This document shows, piece after piece, positions 9,601 through 17,285 of a stretch of 64,000 nucleotides of DNA. This DNA is from CAVPDE01 sp963702565. GTDB lineage: Bacteria; Desulfobacterota; DSM-4660; Desulfatiglandales; HGW-15. A program made the translations under genes and the position numbers. Where the stretch lies: contig CAVPDE010000030.1 in NCBI GenBank assembly GCA_963702565.1, forward strand, positions 62,001 to 126,000, in the 5' to 3' direction. The stretch's first letter is position 1. Every line of letters begins with the position of its first letter. A model generated the notes under the pieces. It was not told where the DNA came from, ran no database searches, and was given only the letters and a program-made list of their open reading frames with translations.

Positions 9601-12015
9601 ATGCTCACGGCCGACGTCTTAGGCATCTCTGATGCCGACGGTCTCGGCGCCTTCAGCTATCAATGGCTCAGGAATGGTGCCCCCGTCGCCGGTGCGACCG
9701 GCAGCACCTACACTCTTGGCGATGCGGATGTGGGCACCCAGATCAGGGTGCAGGTAAGCTACACCGACGGTCAGGGCACGGCCGAATGGGTCACCTCGGC
9801 CCAGACGGCACCGGTGGCCAATGTCAACGATGCGCCCGCCGGTGCCCTTTTGATCACCGGCACAGTGACTGAAGATCAAACCTTGACAGCGAACAGTGGT
9901 GGTATCAGCGATGCGGATGGTTTGGGGACTTTCAGCTACCAGTGGCTGAGAAACGGCGCCAACATCGTCGGTGCGACCGGCGGCACCTATACCCTTAACG
10001 ATGCGGATGTAGGCACCCGGATCAGCGTGCAGGTGAGCTACACCGATGGGCAGGGTACCAACGAGAGCCTGAACTCGTCTCAAACCGCAGCGGTAACCAA
10101 TGTCAATGACGCGCCGACCGGATCACCCGGCATCAATGGTGCGGTGGCGGAGGACCAGACCCTCACTGCCGACACCTCAGCAATTTCCGATATCGACGGC
10201 CTGGGGGCCTTCAGCTACCAGTGGCTGAGAAACGCCAGCACCATTGCCGGTGCGAGCGGGAGCACGTACACTCTGACGGACAGCGATGTGGGCACTCAGA
10301 TCAGTGTGCAGGTGTCCTACACGGACGGCCATGGCACCAACGAAAGCCTGACCTCGCCCCAAACCGGAGCGGTAGCCAATGTTAATGACGCGCCGGTAGG
10401 TGCGCCCGCCATCACGGGGACGGCGAGCGAAGATCAGGTGCTGACGGCCGACACCACGGGTATCAGCGATGCGGACGGCCTGGGGGCCTTCAGCTACCAG
10501 TGGCTGAGAGACGGCAGCACCATTGCCGGTGCGAGCGGGAGCACGTACACTCTGACGGACAGCGATGTGGGCACTCAGATCAGCGTGCAGGTGTCTTACC
10601 CGGACGGCCATGGCACCAACGAAAGCCTGACTTCTGCTCAGACGGCTCCAGTGGCCAATGTGAACGATGCGCCAATGGGTGCGCCCGCCATCACGGGAAC
10701 GGCGAGCGAAGATCAGGTGCTGACGGCCGACACCACGGGCATCAGCGATGCGGACGGTTTGGGAGCCTTCAGCTACCAGTGGCTGAGAAACGGCAGCCCC
10801 ATTGCCGGTGCGAGCGGGAGCACGTACACTCTGACGGACAGCGATGTCGGCACCCAAATCAGCGTGCAGGTGAGCTACACCGACGGGCAGGGCACCCATG
10901 AGAGTCTGACTTCTGCTCAGAGCGCGGCCGTAACCAACCTCAATGATGGGCCGGTGGGTGCCCCCGCGATCGCGGGGACGGCGGCCGAAGATCAGGTGCT
11001 GACGGCCGACACCACGGGTATCAGCGATGACGACGGTTTAGGGGTTCTCAGCTACCAGTGGCTGAGAGACGGGGCCGACATCGCCGGTGCGACCGGCGGG
11101 AGCTACACCGTAACGAGCGCCGATGTCGGTACACGGATCAGTGTCGTTGTATCCTACACGGATGGTCATGGCACCAGCGAGGCGGTGACCAGTGCGCAAA
11201 CCGCTGCGGTAGCCGGTGTGAACGTTGCGGTCACCGTGGCGGTGGCCGATGCGAACAATCCGGCTCCGACGCCGGTGCCTGTTGCCAGTAATCCGGGCAC
11301 GGGTGATGCCGGCAATCCGACGGGTTTGGTGGAACCACAGGGCGTGCCCGTGGAGACCCAGCCCTTCCCAGTTGCCGCGTATACGTACCAACCCTTGGGC
11401 GGCGGCGACAGTGTGACCGAGCAAAAGCAGACCCCAAACGAAGAGGCAACGGAAGCGGAGGTTTCGGCGGAATCGAGCCCGGCCTCGGATCAGCCTTCTG
11501 AAAAGGAGGGTATTTCGACCAGTCCTCCGGCCGGGATCGAGGTCGCTTCCATTCTGGCTTCAAAGGAAAGCCTGCCTAACATGGAGATGGCGCGGGCCGA
11601 GCTGCCGGCCTCATCCCAAAAGCAAACTCGACCAGGGCAAGGGCCCTCCATCGGAATGCAGGCTTCTGGCTACCAGCACTTGCGCGAGTCGCTGGATGCC
11701 GTGAAACAGGAGATGACCGGCCACAGCAGGCTCAGCAAAGTCTACTTGGGATCGGCCATTGTATCCTCCATAGGCCTTTCGGTGGGTTATGTCGTGTGGC
11801 TGCTTCGAGGCGGCATGCTGCTCGCCTCCTTGCTGTCCTCCATGCCGGCGTGGCAATTTCTGGATCCCTTGCCTATCCTGGCGCGAAAAAGGGAGGACGA
11901 GCGCTCGGAAGACAAGGAATCCCTGGAGTCCATCGTCAACAAGCAACCAGAGGAAGTGGACCCGAAAAAGAAAACGGCAGACGGATCGCCGGATGCCGGG
12001 GTGAAGAGGCAATAA
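3607..12015 (+). CDS. giant surface protein: DUF4347, CSLREA, beta-helix, SdrD-like and nine tandem 93-residue repeats
   Basis: This 2802-residue protein has a basic N-terminus followed by FEALEPRLFLSAG, the 'LEPR-LLSA' type export tag of very large surface proteins. Domains in order: DUF4347 (about 113-275) with His175 in HFISHGTDG and Cys218 in FYGCNIA; a CSLREA motif segment (285-325) with a right-handed beta-helix ending near GAYEY; a concanavalin-like segment (about 650-870); an SdrD B-like domain (VRGTVFNDADGD); a second beta-helix with GNRIGGTA turns; a cadherin-like domain after NSAPVN; and nine VND-initiated repeats (1701-2537). The C-terminus is acidic and linker-like, then has membrane segments near 2715-2760 and a charged tail, suggesting anchoring rather than release. 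It is the first gene of an operon with a sensor kinase and an EAL regulator, so a c-di-GMP-linked adhesin role is inferred. ATG 3607 follows an AGAGGGGTG site. Confidence 0.8.
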   Translation: MSGSAGRRSSGKKRLLEFWKGVLKRRGCTRSRRAKHGTRAFFEALEPRLFLSAGLEGSLLDTEFSPYQDLAQAPIAAEVAFLEDANQPGLLDLSGSADLHPLLLADPMDGVGMRELVFFDEKLPQHQQLIADLQKNGCDRNLEVVELESDRNGIEQVSEILSKRSDLAAVHFISHGTDGQINLGNTWLNSTSLQQNTDAVSSWGKALIETGDLLFYGCNIASGREGENLLQAIALLTGADVAGSTDLTGHRSLGGDWDQEYVSGTIETDVAFSPEAQRSWSGVLATFTVNTTGDTVDANPGDGLARDASGNTSLRAAIMEANALAGADTVSLAAGTYTLSRAGANEDAASTGDLDITGDLTVNGAGANATYVDGGALDRVFHIRNGSIVSILGVTIRNGAAPNYGGGLYISDAGAQVNLNGVVVTGNSADSGSGIYNYQSSLTAIDTAIEANTAVDYGGGIYNDRGTVSLDRVTIAANSAGKDGGGLQSFGSGALLTLTNVTASGNTALGVGGGLYSNQDVTATNVTFAFNSAGGGAGGIYQQNPGTFSLKNSILANNTGGNASGALNSLGNNIDSDGTAMLSQPSDLKGTVVTPLDVKLGALRDNGGPTQTHALLAGSVAINAGTATGAPSTDQRGVARLGATDIGAYEYTAIAYEPFAYSTGSLNYQNGGTGWANAWAYNTNSLIAISPGLRDPWSSMTVTGGTAQLNLSFYDYVDQSRDMSTSIGAPGTTAWMSFLVKPGGLNSGDYAGLKFGNSSAQRAFAGYTDGGYFAVEEAGGAGTVLVSGIRPAAGQTYLLVVRMDFAAGADTLTLYVNPTPGMASPDSAFTASKSNLNLGSFTSLWLSGGRELTGNDAQLDELRVGSTYLDVAPVGSSVRGTVFNDADGDADISEAGTLVFNGATVRLWRDNGDAAPGSGDTVVGTTTTDASGRYSFSGLPGGTYWVTVDSKTLGATGYKSGYAADDVWAEQTYGVTGAASGAGYLSSAGALYGGRSPTVSDAASALTTSEHITRVSVTSQAVTDIDYGFSFSAITNSRGNATDDDGTSTGRLQQGSLRQFLINSNAITGTQSADFSVGSGAITITPTSALPTITDPVVLDATTQEGFTGTPLVELNGGSAGSGAIGLSLNSGASGSTVRGFVINSFGLHLIQLAGSDNNVIAGNYLGTDATGMVDQGAGDSGVLLIGGASGNRIGGTAAADRNVISGNNYAGVTITGSGTDDNLVQGNFIGTAADGSSALGNSSFGVVIYNSPRGDQIGGAATGAGNVIAYNSRGVIVDANPTNSFNNAILGNRIFGNATLGIDLYPAGVRSNDSGDGDTGPNNYQNYPVLTSARTDGTQINLVGTLNSAANTSFRIEFFASATGDASGYGEAERYLGFVNVTTNSAGNASFNTFLSAPVAVGESVTATATRANAGFTAFYDTSEFSLNRTATVLNSAPVNTLPGPAIVAEDTTLAITGLSVSDVDGNLSSVQLSVTHGVLGLSLAGGATISSGANNSASATLAGTQAQINAALATLTYRGSADFNGADTLAILSTDGGGLSDTDNLAITVTPVNDAPVLSGANALSTINEDPASNPGTLVSALIAGQTSDVDSGALTGIAVTSVNNTNGSWQYSTNSGATWNAFGSPSDLSARLLAADANTTVRFVPSANWNGAVAAGLTFRAWDRSSGTAGSAADTTINGGTSAFSASTASAGITVNPVNDSPVGLPTISGTPTEDQTLTAATGAISDADGLGAFSYQWRRNGADIAGGTASTYTLGDSDVGARISVQVTYTDGQGTNESAISTQTAPVASVNDVPVGVPLITGTVTEDQTLAANTGAISDADGLATFNYQWLRDGANIAGGTGGTYTLGDLDVGARISVQVSYTDGQGTNESLTSSQTASVANVNDAPSGVPVITGAATEDQTLTADSSGISDADGLGVLSYQWLRDGANIGGATNSFYTLITADVGTLISVQVSYTDGHGTTENLTSAAVSPVANVNSIPVGVPTISGTAAEDQMLTADVLGISDADGLGAFSYQWLRNGAPVAGATGSTYTLGDADVGTQIRVQVSYTDGQGTAEWVTSAQTAPVANVNDAPAGALLITGTVTEDQTLTANSGGISDADGLGTFSYQWLRNGANIVGATGGTYTLNDADVGTRISVQVSYTDGQGTNESLNSSQTAAVTNVNDAPTGSPGINGAVAEDQTLTADTSAISDIDGLGAFSYQWLRNASTIAGASGSTYTLTDSDVGTQISVQVSYTDGHGTNESLTSPQTGAVANVNDAPVGAPAITGTASEDQVLTADTTGISDADGLGAFSYQWLRDGSTIAGASGSTYTLTDSDVGTQISVQVSYPDGHGTNESLTSAQTAPVANVNDAPMGAPAITGTASEDQVLTADTTGISDADGLGAFSYQWLRNGSPIAGASGSTYTLTDSDVGTQISVQVSYTDGQGTHESLTSAQSAAVTNLNDGPVGAPAIAGTAAEDQVLTADTTGISDDDGLGVLSYQWLRDGADIAGATGGSYTVTSADVGTRISVVVSYTDGHGTSEAVTSAQTAAVAGVNVAVTVAVADANNPAPTPVPVASNPGTGDAGNPTGLVEPQGVPVETQPFPVAAYTYQPLGGGDSVTEQKQTPNEEATEAEVSAESSPASDQPSEKEGISTSPPAGIEVASILASKESLPNMEMARAELPASSQKQTRPGQGPSIGMQASGYQHLRESLDAVKQEMTGHSRLSKVYLGSAIVSSIGLSVGYVVWLLRGGMLLASLLSSMPAWQFLDPLPILARKREDERSEDKESLESIVNKQPEEVDPKKKTADGSPDAGVKRQ
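8707..11217 (+). repeat. nine in-frame 279-bp coding repeats
   Basis: Nine units of exactly 279 bp (93 codons) run without a gap, each starting VND/VNS/LND and carrying EDQ-LTA, ISDADGLG, YQWLR, YTL, DVGT-ISV and SYTDG-GT. Unit boundaries fall at 8707 + 279n. Units 6 to 8 (10102-10938) are almost identical at DNA level over long stretches, whereas units 1 to 5 have drifted, suggesting recent expansion or conversion. Confidence 0.95.
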
Positions 12016-12018
12016 GTT

Positions 12019-14568
12019 ATGAGAAGACTGAGCGTCAAACACCGAGTCGTCATGGGACTGGTAGGTTTAACTGTAAGCCTGGCCATGCTGGCCTTTATGT
12101 TCGGCATCGTTCCGGACAGAGAGAGCGCTGTGCGGGACGGCCGTGCGGCTTTGGCAGAGGCCATCGCGTTGCACAGCACCGTGGCCGTGGTGTCAACCCA
12201 TCTCCAGCACCTGGAAGCAGACTACAAGCTGCTCGCGGAGAGAAACCCGGACCTGCTCTCGGTCGGCCTGCGTCGCCAGGAGGGTCAGATCCTGGCTGCC
12301 ACCGAAGATCACGCCGACCACTGGCAGGACATGGGCGGGGAGTACTCAACAGACACGCAGGTGCAGGTTCCCATATGGGCCGACGAGGGCAAATGGGGAA
12401 CGCTGGAGCTGCGCTTCAAGGTGCTCGATGAGCGCGGAATATGGGGAGTGCTGCAAAATCCGATGGTTCGCACCCTGGTATTCCTGGGAGTGCTTTGTTT
12501 TGCCGCCTTCTCTTTCTATCTCGGCAAAGTGCTTCGCCAGCTGGATCCCTCCAAGGCCATCCCCGGAAGGGTGCGTTCCGCCCTCGACACGCTGGCGGGC
12601 GGGCTTCTGGTGCTCGACCACAAGGAGCAAATCGTGCTGGCCAACAAGTCCTTCGCTGCCCTGCTCGGCAAAACACCGGATGGTCTGCTCGGCTACCGAG
12701 CCGGAGATCTGCCATGGATGGACAGGTCGGGCAACAAGGTCGAAGAATCCGCTCGCCCTTGGGTTCAAGCCCTGCATAGCGGCGAAGCGCAAATAGACCG
12801 GATCCTCCGGTTGCGTCATCCCGAACAGGGATGGCTGACCTTCAGTATCAATTGCTCTCCGGTGCTCGGCGAAGGCGCCAAACACTCCGGCGTACTGGTC
12901 AGTTTTGACGACATCACCCAACTGGAGAACAAGGAGATAGAGCTGCGCCAATCCAAAGAGGAGGCGGAAGCGGCAAACCAGGCCAAGAGCGTCTTTCTGG
13001 CCAACATGAGCCATGAAATCCGCACCCCCATGAATGCCATCCTCGGGTTCACGGAGCTTCTCAAGCGAGGCTTTGCCAGGAACCCGCAGGACAGCCTCAG
13101 ATACCTCCACACCATTCATTCCAACGGCAGGAACCTGCTCGATCTGATCAACGATATCCTGGATTTATCCAAGGTGGAGTCCGGCCGGCTGGAACTGGAG
13201 GAGGCTTGGGCCGAGCCCCACCGGATCATCTACGAGGTGTCACAGGTGTTGGGCATCAAGGCCCAAGAAAAAGGCCTTGCCCTTCATTTCAGCGCACAAG
13301 GCGCAATCCCACGGCAAATCAAAACCGATCCCGCCCGCTTCCGGCAAATCCTCTTCAATCTCGTGGGAAATGCCGTCAAATTCACGGAGCAGGGAAGGGT
13401 GACCGTGACGTGCCGTTTCATGAGAACTTTGCCCGAACCCCGGTTGGTGGTTGAAATCGCCGACACCGGTATCGGCATTGCCCAGGACAAGTTCGAATCC
13501 ATCTTTGAGCCCTTTACGCAGGCCGACTCGACCGTGGCGCGTCGTTTCGGGGGCACGGGTCTGGGCCTTTCCATCAGCCGCAAGTTCGCGCGGGCATTGG
13601 GCGGCGACATAACGGTGGAGAGCCGCCCGGGGAAGGGAAGCACCTTCACCGTGACCTTGAAGACCGGTGGTCTGCAAAACGTGCCGTTTCTGCAGCCGGA
13701 GGAAGTCGCAACGGCAACGCAGGGAGTTGACGAAAAAGAACCGCGACGTTGGCAGTTCCCCAAGGCCCGGGTGCTCATCGTGGACGACGGTGCCGAGAAC
13801 CGGGAGCTGCTCAGGCTCGTGCTTGAAGAGAGCGGGGTCACGGTGGAGGAGGCGGAAAACGGCCAGGTGGGCGTGGAAAAGGCAATGGTCGGTCCCTATG
13901 ACGTGATTTTAATGGACGTTAACATGCCGGTTCTGGATGGGTTTGCGGCCACGAAAAAACTGCGGGAGCAGGGGCTGAAAACTTGCGTCATCGCGTTAAC
14001 CGCCAATGCCATGAAGGGTTTTGAGGAGGAATGTCTGGATGCCGGGTATTCCGGATATTTCTCCAAACCGATCGATATTGATCGCTTCATGGAAATGATG
14101 GCCGGTCTCCTGGGCGGCCGGCCCCAGCGTCTGGTCCTTCCGGAAGCTGAGCCTGTTGCCTCTGCCCCCTCGATCGGCAGCCAGACCCGGGAACCCCCGG
14201 CAGAGTGCGAAGTGACGACCGCAGAGGCTCTCCGGGCGACAAACGAACCCGTGATGTCACGATTAGGGTCGAGCGCCAGGTTCCAAAAGGTGATTCTGCA
14301 ATTCATCGACAAACTCAAACAAGAGCTGACTCGGGCGCAGGCGGCATGGGAAAACGAAAACCTGGAAGAGCTTGCTTTGATCGCGCACTGGCTGAAGGGC
14401 GCCGGCGGCACGGTGGGCTTCGACCACTTTACGGAGCCTGCGGCAAAGCTGGAGCATTTAGCCAAAACAGCCCAGATGGAACAAGCCGGCGACATCCTGC
14501 GGCAGGTCAAGCGCCTGTCTGAAGCCATCGTGCCGCCGGCCACCGTGTATGGCCGTAAAGCGGCGTAA
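12019..14568 (+). CDS. hybrid sensor histidine kinase with REC and HPt domains
   Basis: The 849-residue protein has a membrane segment near 12-30, a periplasmic sensor segment, a second membrane segment near 150-172, a PAS-like domain (about 185-300), a HisKA dimerisation domain with His332 in SHEIRTPMN, a HATPase domain (N box LVGNAVKF, G boxes DTGIGIA and GGTGLGLS), a receiver domain with Asp633 in LMDVNMPVLDG, and a C-terminal HPt domain with His790 in AHWLKGAGG. It can therefore run a His-Asp-His phosphorelay on its own and pass phosphate to another receiver, most simply that of the next gene. It starts 3 bases after the stop of the surface-protein gene, so the two are cotranscribed. The signal sensed by the short periplasmic part is unknown. 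Confidence 0.9.
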   Translation: MRRLSVKHRVVMGLVGLTVSLAMLAFMFGIVPDRESAVRDGRAALAEAIALHSTVAVVSTHLQHLEADYKLLAERNPDLLSVGLRRQEGQILAATEDHADHWQDMGGEYSTDTQVQVPIWADEGKWGTLELRFKVLDERGIWGVLQNPMVRTLVFLGVLCFAAFSFYLGKVLRQLDPSKAIPGRVRSALDTLAGGLLVLDHKEQIVLANKSFAALLGKTPDGLLGYRAGDLPWMDRSGNKVEESARPWVQALHSGEAQIDRILRLRHPEQGWLTFSINCSPVLGEGAKHSGVLVSFDDITQLENKEIELRQSKEEAEAANQAKSVFLANMSHEIRTPMNAILGFTELLKRGFARNPQDSLRYLHTIHSNGRNLLDLINDILDLSKVESGRLELEEAWAEPHRIIYEVSQVLGIKAQEKGLALHFSAQGAIPRQIKTDPARFRQILFNLVGNAVKFTEQGRVTVTCRFMRTLPEPRLVVEIADTGIGIAQDKFESIFEPFTQADSTVARRFGGTGLGLSISRKFARALGGDITVESRPGKGSTFTVTLKTGGLQNVPFLQPEEVATATQGVDEKEPRRWQFPKARVLIVDDGAENRELLRLVLEESGVTVEEAENGQVGVEKAMVGPYDVILMDVNMPVLDGFAATKKLREQGLKTCVIALTANAMKGFEEECLDAGYSGYFSKPIDIDRFMEMMAGLLGGRPQRLVLPEAEPVASAPSIGSQTREPPAECEVTTAEALRATNEPVMSRLGSSARFQKVILQFIDKLKQELTRAQAAWENENLEELALIAHWLKGAGGTVGFDHFTEPAAKLEHLAKTAQMEQAGDILRQVKRLSEAIVPPATVYGRKAA

Positions 14569-14623
14569 CGATCGGTAATCCAGCGGAATATCGCGCAACC
14601 ATGATGAGGAGGATGACATTCCT

Positions 14624-16408
14624 ATGGAGCGAACCATCCCAGAAAACATGGGGATGAAGGTTCAAAACGTTTCCCCGGGGTCGCATGAAGAATCTCAGCA
14701 TCTGTTTAATGCAACCATTTTCATGGTGGATGACGAGCCCATCACTATGGAAGTGGTGCGAACCTTCCTGGAGGAGGCAGGATATCACAACTTTGTCCTG
14801 ATTGATGAATCAGCCGAAGCCATGGCCCTGCTCGAAAAGCAACGTCCCGATCTCCTTCTGCTCGATCTGGTCATGCCGGAGGTGTCGGGCTTCGACATTT
14901 TAAAAGCCGTGCGGGCCCACCCTAAACTCAAACACTTGCCCATCATCATCTTGACCTCCTCGTCGGATCACCAGGACAAACTGGCCGCATTGGATCTTGG
15001 CGCCACGGATTTTCTGGCAAAGCCCGTGGATCCGAGCGAACTGCAGCTCCGGGTGCGCAACACCCTGGCAGCCAAAGCCTACATGGACCAACTCGCCTTT
15101 TACGACCCCCTGACCAGGCTGCCCAACCGCCATCTGTTCATGGAGCAGCTGGAGTGGAGTCTGAATGCGGCCAAGCGCAACGGTGAAAAACTGGCCTTGA
15201 TGAGCATCGAGTTGGACCAATTCAAGAAAGTCAGCGATGCGCTGGGGCTCTCGGCAGGAGACGATGTCCTGCAGCAGCTGGCCTGGCGCATCAAGGAGAT
15301 CGTCAGGGTCATTGATCTGCTGGGGCATTTCGAAATCGATGAAACCCTCCCCACCAACCTGTTCCATTTTGACGGGGGCGCTTTTGCCTTGCTCCTTCAT
15401 CGGATCCGGAACGAGCGAAATGCCGCCCAGGCCGCCCATCGCATCCTTGAGGCAATACGGGCACCCGTGGCCGTGGAAAACACAGAGGTCTACATGACCG
15501 CCAGCATTGGCATCGCCACCTACCCAACTGAAGAAGGGGAGAGCCTATCGGTATTGCAGCTGGCATCGGCCGCCAAGGATCACGCGAAGAACAGCGGGGG
15601 AAACACCTTTCAGTTTTCCTCCCGCCAGATCAACACCCAATGCCAACGGCGCTTGAGCCTCGAAGCCAGGCTTCGCCGGGCGTTGGATCGAAATGAGCTG
15701 GGTTTGGTCTATCAGCCGAAGTTGGATGTACAGACCAATGCCATTGTCGGGGTGGAGGCGCTGCTGCGATGGTGCAGCAAAGATAATGGCTCGATCCCAC
15801 CGCAAGAGTTCATCCCCATGGCCGAGGAAACAGGGCTCATGATCCCTATCGGCGAGTGGGTGATGAGTCGTGCCTGCAAACAGCTGGCAGAGTGGCGACA
15901 GGCAGGGAAAGCCCCAATCGGGATGGCCGTGAATTTGTCTGCCGTGCAGTTTCAGAATCCGGAAATGCACGCTACGTTCAAACGAATCATTGAGCAGAGC
16001 GGGATTGATCCGCGGTTGCTGACCCTCGAAATCACAGAAAGCATGCTGCTGGAGGATATCGACAACAAAATCGAATCAATGAATCGTCTGAAAGAACTGG
16101 GCCCCAGATTGTCCATCGATGATTTCGGAACAGGCTATTCCTCGCTGACCTATTTGAGAAGGCTACCGTTGGACGAGCTGAAAATCGATCGCTCCTTTTT
16201 TGTAAATCTGTTTGAAGACACCAAGAGCCGCTCTCTTATTTCCTCTTTGATTTTTCTCGCACGCAATCTGGATTTGAGCACGGTGGCCGAGGGCGTGGAG
16301 ACCGAAGAGCAGCTGCGCTTTCTTCAAGAGGAGCAATGCGATCAGTACCAGGGCTTCTTGTTTAAACCCCCGCTTGAAAGCGCGGAGGTTTTCAAACTTC
16401 TTTCCTAG
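14624..16408 (+). CDS. response regulator with degenerate GGDEF and intact EAL domain (c-di-GMP phosphodiesterase)
   Basis: The 594-residue protein starts with a receiver domain (about 28-150; acidic pocket DDEP, Asp81 in LLDLVMPE, Lys in AKPVD). A GGDEF-type domain follows (DPLTRLPNRHLF onward) whose active-site loop reads DGGAFALL instead of GGDEF/GGEEF, so cyclase activity is unlikely. The EAL domain (about 355-590) keeps the signature Glu378 in VEALLRW, plus DDFGTGYSSL, LKIDRSF and AEGVE, as expected for an active c-di-GMP phosphodiesterase. GAGGAGG lies about 11 bases before ATG 14624. The 55-base gap after the kinase suggests one transcript. The likely job is to lower c-di-GMP on phosphorelay input and so control the upstream surface protein; that link is inference. 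Confidence 0.88.
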   Translation: MERTIPENMGMKVQNVSPGSHEESQHLFNATIFMVDDEPITMEVVRTFLEEAGYHNFVLIDESAEAMALLEKQRPDLLLLDLVMPEVSGFDILKAVRAHPKLKHLPIIILTSSSDHQDKLAALDLGATDFLAKPVDPSELQLRVRNTLAAKAYMDQLAFYDPLTRLPNRHLFMEQLEWSLNAAKRNGEKLALMSIELDQFKKVSDALGLSAGDDVLQQLAWRIKEIVRVIDLLGHFEIDETLPTNLFHFDGGAFALLLHRIRNERNAAQAAHRILEAIRAPVAVENTEVYMTASIGIATYPTEEGESLSVLQLASAAKDHAKNSGGNTFQFSSRQINTQCQRRLSLEARLRRALDRNELGLVYQPKLDVQTNAIVGVEALLRWCSKDNGSIPPQEFIPMAEETGLMIPIGEWVMSRACKQLAEWRQAGKAPIGMAVNLSAVQFQNPEMHATFKRIIEQSGIDPRLLTLEITESMLLEDIDNKIESMNRLKELGPRLSIDDFGTGYSSLTYLRRLPLDELKIDRSFFVNLFEDTKSRSLISSLIFLARNLDLSTVAEGVETEEQLRFLQEEQCDQYQGFLFKPPLESAEVFKLLS

Positions 16409-16428
16409 CTGCCATCAGAGAACGCGAG

Positions 16429-16554
16429 ATGGAATTGTTCGGGGTGTTCGAGTCCAATGCCAACATGCTCTGCCCTGAGGGACCGGAGTTCTGCAGCCCG
16501 GAGATCGGGGGCTGGCCCCACACCGCCCTGCTGTGTCGGATAGAAAAGCTCTAG
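16429..16554 (+). pseudogene. 3' remnant of a second molybdopterin oxidoreductase gene
   Basis: These 126 bases encode 41 residues nearly identical to the last 40 residues of the oxidoreductase at 884-3061, ending in the same place with a TAG stop. By hand alignment there are 11 base differences over about 123 positions but only two conservative residue changes (D to E, V to I). The rest are silent, so both copies diverged while under protein-level selection. The remnant begins only 20 bases after the stop of the EAL regulator and has no ribosome-binding site, so it is not a functional gene. Confidence 0.85.
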
Positions 16555-16592
16555 AGAGGACAGGAGGATCTTAGATTTACGAAATGAGCTAC

Positions 16593-16619
16593 ACTCCCGG
16601 CAGCGTGGGTGCCGGGAGT
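16593..16619 (+). terminator. hairpin terminator after the oxidoreductase remnant
   Basis: A perfect 10-bp stem ACTCCCGGCA / TGCCGGGAGT encloses a 7-base loop. A T-rich stretch (CCTTTTCTTTCTC) begins about 10 bases after the stem, so it is not a textbook intrinsic terminator but is well placed to end the transcript of the operon and of the remnant gene. Confidence 0.6.
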
Positions 16620-17285
16620 CTGCTCAAGCCTTTTCTTTCTCAGTTCTATGGAGGACACCATGAGAAACGGTTGAATTTTAAGATAATGCGGCTCAATTTG
16701 AGTTTAGTCAAAAGGGGTAAGCTCCTAATATTCAAGTGTATAAAATAGGAGGCCTTGTGTATCTTTTTCTGCAAATGGAGACATCGCGCAATTGCTAGGT
16801 TACCCCAGCACACTGACATAACCATTCGAAATCCATGGAAATCATTTTGAAACCCCTGATGGCCCCAATTTTGCTCCCTCTTTTGGAAGCAGTTTTCCCT
16901 CAGGCTCTTGAGGCGACCCCCTGAGAGCAGTCCCTTTTTGCCAGTGTAGATCTCTCAGGTGCCGCTAGAAAGCCCCCAAGGGTGATGTTCACCCCGTTAT
17001 TGTTGGACGAGCAAACAGTGTTTGAGGAGTCCCTTATAGCTTGCTGCCTGGCGTCTGCTGTGTTCGTTGAGACAGGGTTATTGCTTCGCTTGGGTTTCGC
17101 CGACTGAAAAAGGTTAGTTCCCTTGACCACATATTATTCCTTTCCTGCTGCACACCGCAAATGCAACTCTCCAACGGTGCAGCTTGCATGCTGTTGATAT
17201 CAAAGAAATGTGGGCGATCGTAAAGTGGTTCAAAGGAATACAAAAACATGGTAAATGGAGCGTGATTTCTTTTAGGGGAATGATA
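16620..17285. other. intergenic region, one doubtful minus-strand ORF
   Basis: No plus-strand gene is evident. A 76-codon minus-strand frame (17130 to 16900) starts with ATG 6 bases after AAAGGA, which is a fair ribosome-binding site, but its product has no recognisable family and low complexity (N, S, T rich), so I do not call it a gene. Confidence 0.35.

Noticed and set aside
8707..11217. Tandem repeats as a CRISPR array
   Set aside because: The 279-bp units are contiguous coding repeats in frame with no spacers.
2935..16554. The repeated oxidoreductase 3' end as an attL/attR pair of an integrative element
   Set aside because: Differences between the copies are mainly silent codon changes, which fits diverged paralogous genes rather than recombination site copies, and no integrase or excisionase lies between them.
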